A stretch of DNA of 64,000 bases from Mongoliibacter ruber (GTDB lineage Bacteria > Bacteroidota > Bacteroidia > Cytophagales > Cyclobacteriaceae): the NCBI RefSeq assembly GCF_003003005.1, contig NZ_PVTR01000006.1, positions 1 through 64,000 of the forward strand, read 5' to 3'. A program made the position numbers and the translations under genes. How positions within the stretch are numbered: the stretch's first letter is position 1; the number at the start of each line of letters is the position of its first letter. A model generated the notes under the pieces. That model saw only the letters and a list, made by a program, of their open reading frames with translations. It was not told the origin of the DNA and did no database searches. Positions 9,403 to 18,298 of the stretch are shown here, piece after piece.

Positions 9403-9511
9403 AAAATAGAAATAAGGATTACAAGTTAGAGCCAAAGTCAGACTTTTGAAACTAAAGTTCAAAATCAATAAAGTCTTTTATCCAGAAGTCAAAAGAAACA
9501 ATTCCAATGAT

Positions 9512-10855
9512 TCATTTCCTCACAAAAGGCTGAATCCTGCCATAAGTCAAACATCTCCATAACCACTCAAGAGGTCCAAACATGAAATACCTTAACCATA
9601 TTGGGCTAACGACCAACTGGAAAATCCAAATTCCAACCACTAAATAGTAAAGCTGGTAATATTCCCATTCGGCATATTGATTTAGGCCATAACCGAAAAA
9701 AACCAAGGTGCAGATTACCGAATGCATAATGTAATTGGTGAAGGCTGTCTGACCGACTGCCCTTAAACCATTCATCAACTTGGTAAAATATCCTTTTTGG
9801 TACAAAACCATCACCAAAGCCACATGGGCCATCATGATCAATATCCTTTGAAAGTCATAAATCAGAGAAACCCAGTTGATGGAGTGGGTTTCAAAAAACG
9901 CCAAAGCAGTTTCTACATTGGGAAAATGAATCGTATTATAGATAAAGGAAAAAATCACCAATGGCAAACCAACACCATAGCCTATCCAAATCGTTTTGAT
10001 ATACTGAGCTTGTGTCCATTTTAAAGTCAGAAATCCCCATTTGTACAAAGCAATACCCAAAAGCATCAAGGCCAACATATCCCAGATTGAAAAAACCAAA
10101 TACTTAAACTGCCCATCCCAAGCCTTGGGACGGATATGACTGGCCACATCAGCGTAACTTCCTTTCATCAAAGCTGTATTTTCTACTACTTCTTTTTTAT
10201 TTGGTATCATCTCTTTGCGGATTTCTTCCCAAGCTCCCAACGCCGCCATTTCCTTTTCGCCCAATTCATTACCTGACTCCTGCAAAGCAATGGCTTCCTT
10301 GTAATCCAAATATTTCTCCCTGATATTTTGCATAAACAAAGTGTTGGCAATAAATCCTATGACTGCTACTATTGGAACACCTAAGGCCAGGTATTTTGGT
10401 TTCATTTTCCTAAACACAAAAGCCAACATCCCAATCAGGCCATAGAAATAAAGTATGTCTCCTATCCATAAAATCAAATGAGCATGGGCAAGACCAAACA
10501 AGGTCAGCCAAATCATCCTCTTGTAAAAAAGCCAGGTAGCCGATCTACCTGACTTTTCTTTATTGCTTGTAAAAAGGACAATTCCAGCACCAAAAACCAT
10601 TGAGAATAGCGCTCTCATTTTTCCTTCAAACAAAATAACATTGATGGCGTGCACCCAAAAATTAGTACTTGAAGTATCTTGATTCCAAGACTCAGAAGAA
10701 TACTCCTCCATGGAGAAATAAGGAATATTTAAAATAAGAATTCCCAATAGAGCAATTCCTCTGATGATATCAATGATATCTATTCTGTTCACAAGGGCAG
10801 AAGGCTTAGAAGCTGGATCGATTTGTTCGACTTCGGTAGTTGTAGGTAAGGACAT
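9512..10855 (-). CDS. DUF418 multi-pass membrane protein (YeiB-like), copy 1
   Basis: A 447-residue integral membrane protein beginning with the family hallmark RIDIIDIIRGIALLGILILN near residue 23 and ending with the DUF418 block that includes GPLEWLWRCLTYG. About nine hydrophobic segments are visible, with a polar helical insert at about 190-245. The family is thought to contribute to envelope transport or sensing, but no activity is established. A paralog lies at 16980-18239. The 17 bp motif family has a copy about 58 bp upstream of the start. Confidence 0.85.
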   Translation of the reverse strand: MSLPTTTEVEQIDPASKPSALVNRIDIIDIIRGIALLGILILNIPYFSMEEYSSESWNQDTSSTNFWVHAINVILFEGKMRALFSMVFGAGIVLFTSNKEKSGRSATWLFYKRMIWLTLFGLAHAHLILWIGDILYFYGLIGMLAFVFRKMKPKYLALGVPIVAVIGFIANTLFMQNIREKYLDYKEAIALQESGNELGEKEMAALGAWEEIRKEMIPNKKEVVENTALMKGSYADVASHIRPKAWDGQFKYLVFSIWDMLALMLLGIALYKWGFLTLKWTQAQYIKTIWIGYGVGLPLVIFSFIYNTIHFPNVETALAFFETHSINWVSLIYDFQRILIMMAHVALVMVLYQKGYFTKLMNGLRAVGQTAFTNYIMHSVICTLVFFGYGLNQYAEWEYYQLYYLVVGIWIFQLVVSPIWLRYFMFGPLEWLWRCLTYGRIQPFVRK

Positions 10856-10905
10856 AGGTTTGGATTTAGGAAAAAGTATCCATAAAAGTAACTATAAATC
10901 AGCGG

Positions 10906-10929
10906 GTTTACTATACCCTAATGATGTGA
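10906..10929. repeat. 17 bp intergenic motif, copy 1, inside a 24 bp exact repeat
   Basis: The core ATACCCTAATGATGTGA spans 10913-10929. With the seven bases before it, GTTTACT, it is identical to 16422-16445. It lies 51-74 bp upstream of the minus-strand DUF418 gene and about 160 bp upstream of the divergent NTF2-like gene. Confidence 0.65.
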
Positions 10930-11086
10930 CAACCTCATATGTCCCAGGGATACATTGCCTTTTACAGAGTAGGATTTAAAAGCCACACCAAACTATTCAA
11001 TCTATCAATTTTTTGTGGAATTTTAAGTAAAGTTGTACCATTCCCTTCCTAATGATTAATTTGAAAGTCAATCAAAACCAACAGAA

Positions 11087-11545
11087 ATGAAAAACTATAC
11101 TTTCGCATTCATATTGATAATCAATTTCTGTTTTCAGGGATTCTCACAAACGATTGACAAGGAGACAGAAACCTTGGTGCGGGAACTTTCTACAAAAGAG
11201 ATAAGCGCTATCTTAAACCATGACCATGAAGCCCTAAAGGATATCTGGGCCGAAGATTTTATGGTTAACAACCCTGCAAATATGGTCATCAATGGCAGGT
11301 CAATCGTGTTTGAAAGAATGAAAGAAGGCACTATCAATTACAGCGCGTTTGAAAGAGAAATTGAGGGTCTGATGCTTATGGAAAATTCGGTAGTCGAAAT
11401 GGGGTTGGAAACGGTACACCCGAAAGAAGGGGCTCCTATGGCAGGCCAAAAAGTTCTGAGAAGATATACCAACTTTTGGATAAAGGAAGAAGGTCGATGG
11501 ATAATAAAGGCCAGGCATGCCAATGTTATTTGCGGAAGCAATTAG
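11087..11545 (+). CDS. Secreted NTF2-like (DUF4440/SnoaL-type) protein
   Basis: A 152-residue protein with a Sec signal (MKNYTFAFILIINFCFQGFSQ) followed by a single cone-shaped NTF2-like domain: the ALKDIWAEDFMVNNP and FWIKEEGRWIIKARH stretches match DUF4440 proteins. Members bind small ligands or act as hydrolases or isomerases; nothing here fixes a substrate. Its stop overlaps the stop of the convergent flavodoxin gene by four bases. A related NTF2-like gene is at 41954-42415. Confidence 0.75.
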   Translation: MKNYTFAFILIINFCFQGFSQTIDKETETLVRELSTKEISAILNHDHEALKDIWAEDFMVNNPANMVINGRSIVFERMKEGTINYSAFEREIEGLMLMENSVVEMGLETVHPKEGAPMAGQKVLRRYTNFWIKEEGRWIIKARHANVICGSN

Positions 11546-12120
11546 TTGTTGGTTTTTAGCACCAACTCCCCAACTCTTCTTCCCAAACCTTCCGCTTTCT
11601 TCAGGAAAATATCCTGCACTTCTATTTCTGCAAAATCCCCTTCTCCAGTGATGGCTGAGGCTCCAAAAGCGGCCTCCAATTCATCTCCTCCTACAATAAT
11701 CATCCCGTGGATCATCATGGCCCTGATCATACCGAACATCACCGCCTCTTCCCCGATAGAAAAACCTCCACCAGTGACGAAAACAGCACCCAGTTTATTT
11801 TTCAGGGGTCTTCCTTCGAAAGGCAAGGAGTTGATAAATTCTTGCATTTGTGCAGTCATATTGGCATTGTAAACCGGTGATCCAAGAATAATGGCTGATG
11901 CATTTAGCAATTCCTCTTCCAACACTTCAGCTATAGGTTTGAGGATATATTCAACTCCTTGGACTTCTTTTACTCCCTTAGCTACTGCTTCGGCCATGGC
12001 TAGGGTTTTACCGGATTCGGAGTGATAGGTGATGAGTATGGTGGAGGGAGATTGGGCGAACAAGTCTTGTGACAAGCCTAGTACAAGGTTCAAAAATAAA
12101 TAAGTGAATAGTATTTTCAT
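11542..12120 (-). CDS. Exported flavodoxin-like protein (NADPH-dependent FMN reductase/WrbA type)
   Basis: The 192 residues start with a signal-like segment to about residue 23, then a flavodoxin fold: the FMN phosphate loop reads TYHSESGKTLAMAEAVAKG (near 31-49), followed by ILGSPVYNANM and the VFVTGGGFSIGEEA loop typical of WrbA-like quinone reductases. A signal peptide on a flavin protein is unusual; it may be a membrane anchor. A short C-terminal remnant of a second copy lies at 16699-16766, and the sequence just upstream of both copies is duplicated. Confidence 0.75.
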   Translation of the reverse strand: MKILFTYLFLNLVLGLSQDLFAQSPSTILITYHSESGKTLAMAEAVAKGVKEVQGVEYILKPIAEVLEEELLNASAIILGSPVYNANMTAQMQEFINSLPFEGRPLKNKLGAVFVTGGGFSIGEEAVMFGMIRAMMIHGMIIVGGDELEAAFGASAITGEGDFAEIEVQDIFLKKAEGLGRRVGELVLKTNN

Positions 12121-12254
12121 TTACAGCAGATTAAATAGGCACTAAAAACAATAAAAATACCCACTTTTTACGAATTAAAGAAACTCTCAAAAGGGCCTCG
12201 GCAAGTTGGACCAGTGGAGCGTTTTTAATTTAAGGAAGAGGGGGGAGGAAATGC
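12121..12254. repeat. 134 bp duplicated segment, copy 1
   Basis: The sequence just upstream of the flavodoxin start codon recurs at 16767-16898 with mostly single-base differences and two bases less. Both copies contain TTACAGCAGATTAAATAG, the CTCGGCAAGTT stretch and a purine-rich end. No reading frame crosses it. It continues the homology of the flavodoxin gene and its remnant, so it marks a segmental duplication. Confidence 0.8.
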
Positions 12255-12335
12255 GGTCACCAAGCTCGGTTAGTGAGCTTGCCGAACTATGCCGATGTGT
12301 ATTGTTTTTTTTAATGTAAATAAATTTTTCAAATC

Positions 12336-12623
12336 ATGAAAGCATACACGTACATCTTACTTTGTGGGAACAGTCAATATTATGTTGGCAGTACAAAAAA
12401 CCTAGAAAAAAGACTTGATGAACATCAATTGGGTTTAGGTTAAAATTTCACAAAAAAGCATCTTCCAGTAAAGTTGATGTATTTTGAAGAATATGATGGT
12501 ATTGCCCTTGCATTTATAAGAGAGAAACAAATCCAAAACTGGAGCCAAGCAAAAAAGGAAGCTTTGATAAAAGGTGACATTGCTATGTTAAAGAAATTAT
12601 TCTCTGGTATTTCATTTACTTAA
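12336..12623 (+). pseudogene. GIY-YIG nuclease-like gene interrupted by a TAA codon
   Basis: Read from the ATG at 12336, the frame gives a short UvrC/YhbQ-type GIY-YIG domain: YTYILLCGNSQYYVGSTKNL at the start, with tyrosines in place of the G-I-Y pair as is common in the family, then KRLDEH. Codon 36 (12441-12443) is TAA, exactly where the family usually has GANFT. After it the frame stays open through KHLPVKLMYFEEYD and AFIREKQIQNWSQAKKEALI to a TAA at 12621. The full domain is 95 codons. A single base change would restore it, so it is a recent pseudogene or a sequencing error. Confidence 0.75.
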
Positions 12624-12634
12624 GAATTAAGTCT

Positions 12635-15600
12635 TTAAGCCTTTACCTCATTATTCTTCCAGAATTTACTTCTGAAAACGGAATACAAACCTCCAATTGT
12701 GCCGATGATACCTGTCACATAGGTAGTGGCTTGATCCAGAAAACTTTTATCAAAATAGCTGATCAAGGCTACTGAAATCAACACGAAACTAAACACTGCT
12801 ATTTGAATGGAATCAGCATTCCCCGTCTTGAATTCAAGGTTTTTAAAGTCATTTTTTTCCTCTCTTGAAATATGCAGCAAAATAAAATACCGGAAAGTGT
12901 CACTGAACAAAGTGAACCTGTCTTTGCCGGATTCATAAACAATTACTCCTTTTTGAATGAGCTCTATAATGATAGGTGCTGCTGCATAATTGAGAAATTC
13001 ATGGACAGCAAACTCATAGGTAACCTTTTTTTCCTCAGTGCTCAATTCAGCCCAAATATTGGTATAGTCCGCTTTAAAAAAACGTTGTCGCAAAAGCAGT
13101 TTGGTTTCTAAATCATTTTTGATGACTTCATTTTCATCAATGATTTGGCTGACACGGTCAAAATCCCCTTTAAAATCTCTACTCTTTATGGGAATGTAAG
13201 CAAAAACAAAAGAACTGAAAATCTCCGAATAATACAGTTTATCATTTTCATCAATAAGTTTGGAAAGTAAATGCTTCCAAGATACACCCGTGATTAACAC
13301 TAAGGTTACTTGATTGTCCTGGCAGAACTTCATAAGAGAGGAAAGCCTTTCCAATAGTTTGCTGCCATCAGCTATACAATGCAAATTCTCAATCAGAATG
13401 ATGTTTTTTGAAACAAGCTCTTCTTTAAGCTCCGCTGATCGGGAGGGCTCAAAATGGTCTAAAACACCAGAAATCTTGCCATCGTAACTGCGTATTTTAT
13501 CTCTATCTACCCTTAGCAAATCAGCAACAAGTGCTTTATTCTGATCAGAAATAAGGCGGTGAAGAAAAATGAACTTGCACATGTCTTTTGCTTCTGTCCG
13601 CTCACCTTCAACCCCTCCAAGTAATCTGCCTTGGACTTCTGCTATGGTTTCTCCCAGTTTCGGGTTAATTCCACCTACAAAAAACATTTTTCGGGCAATG
13701 GTTTTGTTTAGCCAGTATATAAGCCAAATCAATAAAATGAGTAAGACAATGCTGACCACGATCAGTATGTTGGCTTCTTTAAAAATCCTATATCCATTTT
13801 TGGCAAAAGTTAAAAAATCCGGATTTCTATCCATTTTAGTAAGGATTACCTGCTCAACATGAGCTGTTGGGGGACTGATAAATTCAAGTAATTCTCCTTC
13901 TTCTCTAACAGGAATTGTGGAAAAGAGATTTCTCCTCCACTTACCATATTCGCTTGTCCAATTAGAGAAATCAGCAATAGATGTTTCAAAGGACTCTGAT
14001 TTGTTTTGCCACAGTTCCTTTTCATGAAAAAATGTTTTTGAAAAAAGCATAAATCCCGGGAAGAATCCTATCAAGGTGATCCATACCACAAAAAACCAGG
14101 CATAGAGGTGATTGGTTTGTAACCATGGGATCTGTCGTTTGAGCCATGAAACACCTTCGTTGTTCTCAAATTTTGCAAAATACTTTTCAAATCGGATTTT
14201 TATTAAAAAACTGATTAAGCAGAATAAAATAAGCAAAATCACAATTAGGTATGCGGAAAATGGATTCCTCATGGCACCATTTAATATGATGGCCAACAAG
14301 CCCATAACCAATGAAGTAATACTTAAAAATTTGATAGCATAAAAACGGTTGTTTCTTTCTTCAGTATCTATTTTTTTGGCCTTTATATCCCATTTCATTT
14401 CCAAAAAAATAAAATTTAACTGGGTAGATAGAATCAAAAAACAAAGGGCGGAGAAATACAAAGTAAAAACGCTGACTAAAGGATTATGATACAGGCCTAG
14501 CATGATCAACATCTGAAGCAAGAACAATAAGATTAATATCAGATAATTTGATCTGTTTTGCTGAGATGGAACCAGATATTTATACTTGAAATCTTCCCAT
14601 AATCCATAAGGTGACTTTGGTTTGATGGACCATCTTGCAAAATATAAAATGGTCAAAACAAAAAAGTATCCAGCCAAAAGAACTAAAAACTCCATCACGA
14701 CCAACATAGAAAAAGAATGTTCCAAATGCTCATCTTGCAGATAAATTAACCATATGGATTTGTCGAAATTTTTGATGTCGGGTTTTTGAAGATTCAGTTT
14801 GTAAGAATAACCATCAACATATAGAGATAAACCCCAAAGGCCATTTGGAGATTCATTGCTGTTAGCTTGCATAATTCTTTTAAGCAAAAGCCATTTTTCG
14901 TTGGATAACAATTGAGACAAATTATCAAATGGTGCCTTTATGAGGTCACTTTTAAAAATGACATCCCCATTGTCCTTCACTAAGACAAATCGATGATTCT
15001 TAGATAATGGCCTTAACGTTTCCCAATCAAAAGTTACTGCCCGTACTTCTTCTTTCTCACTGTCAACTTTACTGAGGACAGTTTCAAGCTTTCCGTTGAT
15101 TCGGGAATAGTGACTTCCAATAAAACCTTTATATTCAAAGCTCTCCCCTTCTGGATGACGTAATGATCCATTTTCCCAGAAATAATAAAAGTATTCTCGA
15201 TTTGCCAAATTGATAAAAGAACCTTCACCAGGCAACTCCCTGTCTTCCAACGTCAGGTTTTTCATTCTTCCAAAACTGTCAATCGTAAGGTATTCCAGCA
15301 AACCTTCACAGCAGTGAGGATTGTCCAAAAGCCTTGTATTGAGATCAACTTGTGCTTTTATCGCATCACTTATTTGACGCTGATAAGCGTGATGTTGATC
15401 AGAGCTAAGAGGATGATGGTCTCGCAAAAATGCAAAGCCAAATCCTATGAGCAACATAAAGCCAAGAACAGAAAATCCCACACTGAAAACTTTAAACCTT
15501 GTCAACACGTCCCCTTGTCTAAACCCAAAAAATGAAATGACAGGCAGTGAAAAAATCATCAATGCCAATAAAAATAACAACAAAGCCAAGTACGTGAAGT

Positions 15601-16366
15601 CAACCCTCAGGCCCAATGATTCAAAGTGAGTTTTGCTGATCAGACCTGCAAGGATCAATTTTTCCCCTTCCACCAAAAAAGGGGTGGAATACAAAAGATA
15701 GGACTGGTCTTGATGAAGGATTTCCGATTTGTTTATCGCTAGTCCAAGACCTTCTTTTTCGGTCAAAAGGGAAAGTTTTTTACCTGTTTCAGTTGCAGGA
15801 TAAAGAATCTCACCATCTTCATCAGCCAACAGGATTTTCTCAAAGAAATCATGTTGGGCTGATAAACTCAGTGCATTTTCCAACTGAATTTGTAATGCAA
15901 TTTTCGGTTCAATTCTTTGTTCATCTTTGGTTTTATTCTGGGAGTTTTGGAAAAAATTCAAACTCACTGGATGTCCTTCTTTCTTAATCACGTACTGACC
16001 TTTGGAAAATATTATCTGAAGAGATGGTTGAATGCTGTCATTAAGTTGCCAAAGCTTAAAATCCTCGTATTGTTCTCCTGTAATTGTTTTGAGACTTTTT
16101 GCAAATTCCCACCAATCTTCCCTATTCCTGAGCGTTGTTTGATCCAAAACATTTTCCGTAATCAGGTATCGGATAAATTTATCTTCCTGCTCCGCCAAAA
16201 AAGTGTTGTAAAATGAAAAAAACTTGGATTTAACCATCTCTAGATTCCTAATGGCTTGATTATCCAATTGCACTTTATTGTTTTGGGATTGCTGGAAAAG
16301 CATAAAACCTACCAATACAATCGCCAACAAGAAAAATATCCATATTTTAAGTTTGCGTGCCCCCAT
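12635..16366 (-). CDS. Giant multi-pass membrane protein with two extracytoplasmic domains and an ATPase-like cytoplasmic domain, function unknown
   Basis: The product has 1243 residues if started at the ATG at 16366 (MGARKLKIWIFF); a TTG five codons upstream is possible. An N-terminal membrane segment is followed by an extracytoplasmic region of about 220 residues, two membrane segments, a second extracytoplasmic region of about 240 residues and seven or so further membrane segments. A cytoplasmic part of about 280 residues then contains a degenerate P-loop-like FFVGGINPKLGET and a Walker B-like NIILIENLH followed by TLVLITG, and a helical end. Two more membrane segments close the protein. 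The layout suggests a sensor-transducer, but no kinase, cyclase or phosphodiesterase domain is seen and I do not recognise the family. Confidence 0.7.
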   Translation of the reverse strand: MGARKLKIWIFFLLAIVLVGFMLFQQSQNNKVQLDNQAIRNLEMVKSKFFSFYNTFLAEQEDKFIRYLITENVLDQTTLRNREDWWEFAKSLKTITGEQYEDFKLWQLNDSIQPSLQIIFSKGQYVIKKEGHPVSLNFFQNSQNKTKDEQRIEPKIALQIQLENALSLSAQHDFFEKILLADEDGEILYPATETGKKLSLLTEKEGLGLAINKSEILHQDQSYLLYSTPFLVEGEKLILAGLISKTHFESLGLRVDFTYLALLLFLLALMIFSLPVISFFGFRQGDVLTRFKVFSVGFSVLGFMLLIGFGFAFLRDHHPLSSDQHHAYQRQISDAIKAQVDLNTRLLDNPHCCEGLLEYLTIDSFGRMKNLTLEDRELPGEGSFINLANREYFYYFWENGSLRHPEGESFEYKGFIGSHYSRINGKLETVLSKVDSEKEEVRAVTFDWETLRPLSKNHRFVLVKDNGDVIFKSDLIKAPFDNLSQLLSNEKWLLLKRIMQANSNESPNGLWGLSLYVDGYSYKLNLQKPDIKNFDKSIWLIYLQDEHLEHSFSMLVVMEFLVLLAGYFFVLTILYFARWSIKPKSPYGLWEDFKYKYLVPSQQNRSNYLILILLFLLQMLIMLGLYHNPLVSVFTLYFSALCFLILSTQLNFIFLEMKWDIKAKKIDTEERNNRFYAIKFLSITSLVMGLLAIILNGAMRNPFSAYLIVILLILFCLISFLIKIRFEKYFAKFENNEGVSWLKRQIPWLQTNHLYAWFFVVWITLIGFFPGFMLFSKTFFHEKELWQNKSESFETSIADFSNWTSEYGKWRRNLFSTIPVREEGELLEFISPPTAHVEQVILTKMDRNPDFLTFAKNGYRIFKEANILIVVSIVLLILLIWLIYWLNKTIARKMFFVGGINPKLGETIAEVQGRLLGGVEGERTEAKDMCKFIFLHRLISDQNKALVADLLRVDRDKIRSYDGKISGVLDHFEPSRSAELKEELVSKNIILIENLHCIADGSKLLERLSSLMKFCQDNQVTLVLITGVSWKHLLSKLIDENDKLYYSEIFSSFVFAYIPIKSRDFKGDFDRVSQIIDENEVIKNDLETKLLLRQRFFKADYTNIWAELSTEEKKVTYEFAVHEFLNYAAAPIIIELIQKGVIVYESGKDRFTLFSDTFRYFILLHISREEKNDFKNLEFKTGNADSIQIAVFSFVLISVALISYFDKSFLDQATTYVTGIIGTIGGLYSVFRSKFWKNNEVKA

Positions 16367-16421
16367 GAAAATCAAGATCAAAAATCAATTTAAATATATG
16401 AAAAATACTGAAAATCAGAAT

Positions 16422-16445
16422 GTTTACTATACCCTAATGATGTGA
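16422..16445. repeat. 17 bp intergenic motif, copy 2
   Basis: ATACCCTAATGATGTGA is at 16429-16445 and the preceding GTTTACT makes a 24 bp exact match to 10906-10929. It lies 56-79 bp upstream of the giant membrane protein gene. Confidence 0.65.
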
Positions 16446-16698
16446 TACCAGTCTTTCAATTGAAAACCCAATTCTATCAAAAGTTTTTTCAAGAATTAAC
16501 CCTCCCTCTTCAAATCCCAAAAACCAACTTGTAAAACCCTTTAACCATATTTTCCCAAATCTACTGAACATCATTTTATATCTACAAGGATTCTATCAAA
16601 CTACACCTTAGGAGATAGAATCATGAGGAGATATAAAATTTTGAATCAGGAAAACGGTTGATTATGACCGAACAAGTAAATGGAATTTGCAATAGAAA

Positions 16699-16766
16699 TC
16701 AGGTGTCGAATTTAAGTACCATTTCTCCAACTCTATTTCCCAAACCTATGACCTTAGATTTTTCAT
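16699..16766 (-). pseudogene. Remnant of a second flavodoxin gene
   Basis: The minus strand retains a start-codon region (cat at 16764-16766, followed outward by the same upstream sequence as the intact gene) joined directly to the gene's last codons: KVIGLGNRVGEMVLK then a TGA at 16699, which aligns with KAEGLGRRVGELVLK at the end of the intact flavodoxin (11542-12120). The middle of about 500 bp has been deleted and the frame is broken. Confidence 0.7.
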
Positions 16767-16898
16767 TTACAGCAGATTAAATAGACACTAAAAACAATAA
16801 ATTACCCACTTTTTACGAATTAAGAAAATTCTCAAAAGGGTCTCGGCAAGTTCGACCAGCGCAGCGTTTTTAACTTAAGGAAAAGGGGGAGGAAATGC
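16767..16898. repeat. 132 bp duplicated segment, copy 2
   Basis: This is the second copy of 12121-12254 and lies in the same position relative to the flavodoxin remnant as the first copy does to the intact gene. The 600 bp gap 16367-16979 holds in order the 17 bp motif, unremarkable AT-rich sequence, the flavodoxin remnant, this repeat and a T16 tract. Confidence 0.8.
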
Positions 16899-16948
16899 TT
16901 AACTAAGTACTATGTTGCAGCTAACTAAAGTAGGAATTCGAATATTTA

Positions 16949-16964
16949 TTTTTTTTTTTTTTTT
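16949..16964. repeat. T16 homopolymer
   Basis: Sixteen consecutive T's lie 16-31 bp beyond the stop codon of the minus-strand DUF418 gene. On the minus strand it reads as A's, so it is not a classic terminator tail for that gene. It is a likely slippage or assembly weak point. Confidence 0.7.
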
Positions 16965-16979
16965 GCTTATTACTGCGCT

Positions 16980-18239
16980 TCAAACTATAGGTTCGGTGGA
17001 TGCCCTGACTTTTAATGCCTCCACTTTTCCATAAGTCAGCGTCCTCCAAAGCCACTCTAATGGACCAAACCTATACTTACTCAACCACCATTTGCTAAAG
17101 GATATTTGGAAACTAAAAATAGCTAAGACCAATAAGATCCCCTGCCACACTTCAAGTTCTCCAAATAACCCAAAAAAACCTGATCTAAAAAGCAACAAAG
17201 CGATCACTGAATGTGAAATATAATTGGTAAGTGCCATTCTCCCAACTGCTGAAAAGCCCGAAAACAGTCCTGCAAACTTCCCTCGATTATACAGCAAAAT
17301 AAAGCCTGAAACATAGGTAAACATCATCACTATGCCACCTAGAATCCCCGTGGCCCTTCCTATAAATGCCCAAAAATCCAAAGAAGCCGGATTGGCATTG
17401 GAGAGAGCAAGTAATAGACCTAAGTTTAACAAAATTCCAAAAGGCAAGGATACCCAAAAGACTTTCTTGAGTTGTTGTTCATACTCATTGGTTCGGGCAA
17501 AAAAGCCACTTCTACCTATCAATAAACCCATCAAGAACATCACCATACAGGTGGGATAGAAAATAATAATCCCCGATAATAGGAAAAGCCATTGCTCGAT
17601 GTTCATCCGAATAACTTCGCTGTAAGATCCGGAATTATATGCTTGATATGCTCTTTGGACTAAATCTTGAGTAGCTGCCAATTGCTCCATACTGCCTTTC
17701 TCCATTGCCTGCAATGCTTCGGGGTTGGAAGCTAAAATTTGGGGCATCATGCTAATTAAGCCGACAAAAACAATTGGGATCAATAAAAACACAAGCATCC
17801 AGATGATGATTTTCTTGGTAGAAGACTTTCTGAACAGGATCAATAAAAATCCAAAGAGTGCATAGTAAAATAGAATATCCCCTTCCCAAATCAATGCAAT
17901 ATGTAATATGGCTATGATCAAAAGCCAGAAAAGCCTCTTCCGAAACAAACTGATATTCTGTTTGCTTACCTCTTTGTCTTTATGTAAGAACACATAGAAC
18001 CCAAAACCAAATAAGAGCGAAAACAAGACGAAGAATTTTCCAGTAAAAAAGAAGTAAATAAAACCATTGGAAAGTATCTCAACAGTGCTGTTTCCAAAAG
18101 AAGGCAACATGATGAATTCTACGCTTGGTTTGAAAAAGGCAGACATGTTGACCAAGAGAATACCAAAAATGGCAAATCCTCTCAAGGAATCTACCAAGTC
18201 GATTCTTCTGGATGGTGACAAAGGGGCAAGTGTTTCCAT
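16980..18239 (-). CDS. DUF418 multi-pass membrane protein (YeiB-like), copy 2
   Basis: A 419-residue paralog of the protein at 9512-10855. It shares the opening RIDLVDSLRGFAIFGILLVN, the alternating hydrophobic segments and the closing GPLEWLWRTLTYG block of DUF418. The central polar stretch (about 165-205) differs in sequence. The function is unknown; a transport-related envelope role is usually assumed. The start shown gives METLAPLSPSRRIDLVD, the common N-terminus in this family. The amidohydrolase gene lies 59 bp upstream on the same strand, so the two may be co-transcribed. Confidence 0.85.
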   Translation of the reverse strand: METLAPLSPSRRIDLVDSLRGFAIFGILLVNMSAFFKPSVEFIMLPSFGNSTVEILSNGFIYFFFTGKFFVLFSLLFGFGFYVFLHKDKEVSKQNISLFRKRLFWLLIIAILHIALIWEGDILFYYALFGFLLILFRKSSTKKIIIWMLVFLLIPIVFVGLISMMPQILASNPEALQAMEKGSMEQLAATQDLVQRAYQAYNSGSYSEVIRMNIEQWLFLLSGIIIFYPTCMVMFLMGLLIGRSGFFARTNEYEQQLKKVFWVSLPFGILLNLGLLLALSNANPASLDFWAFIGRATGILGGIVMMFTYVSGFILLYNRGKFAGLFSGFSAVGRMALTNYISHSVIALLLFRSGFFGLFGELEVWQGILLVLAIFSFQISFSKWWLSKYRFGPLEWLWRTLTYGKVEALKVRASTEPIV

Positions 18240-18298
18240 AGTGTATAGGTTTAGGGTTAAACTTTTCCAAAGTTCAAAACTTTGGAAAGTTGTTGAAG

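Noticed and set aside
10913-10929. Reading the 17 bp motif as a -33/-7 promoter
   Set aside because: Neither strand has the TAnnTTTG or TTG elements at proper spacing within it, and its distance to starts varies from about 50 to 400 bp.
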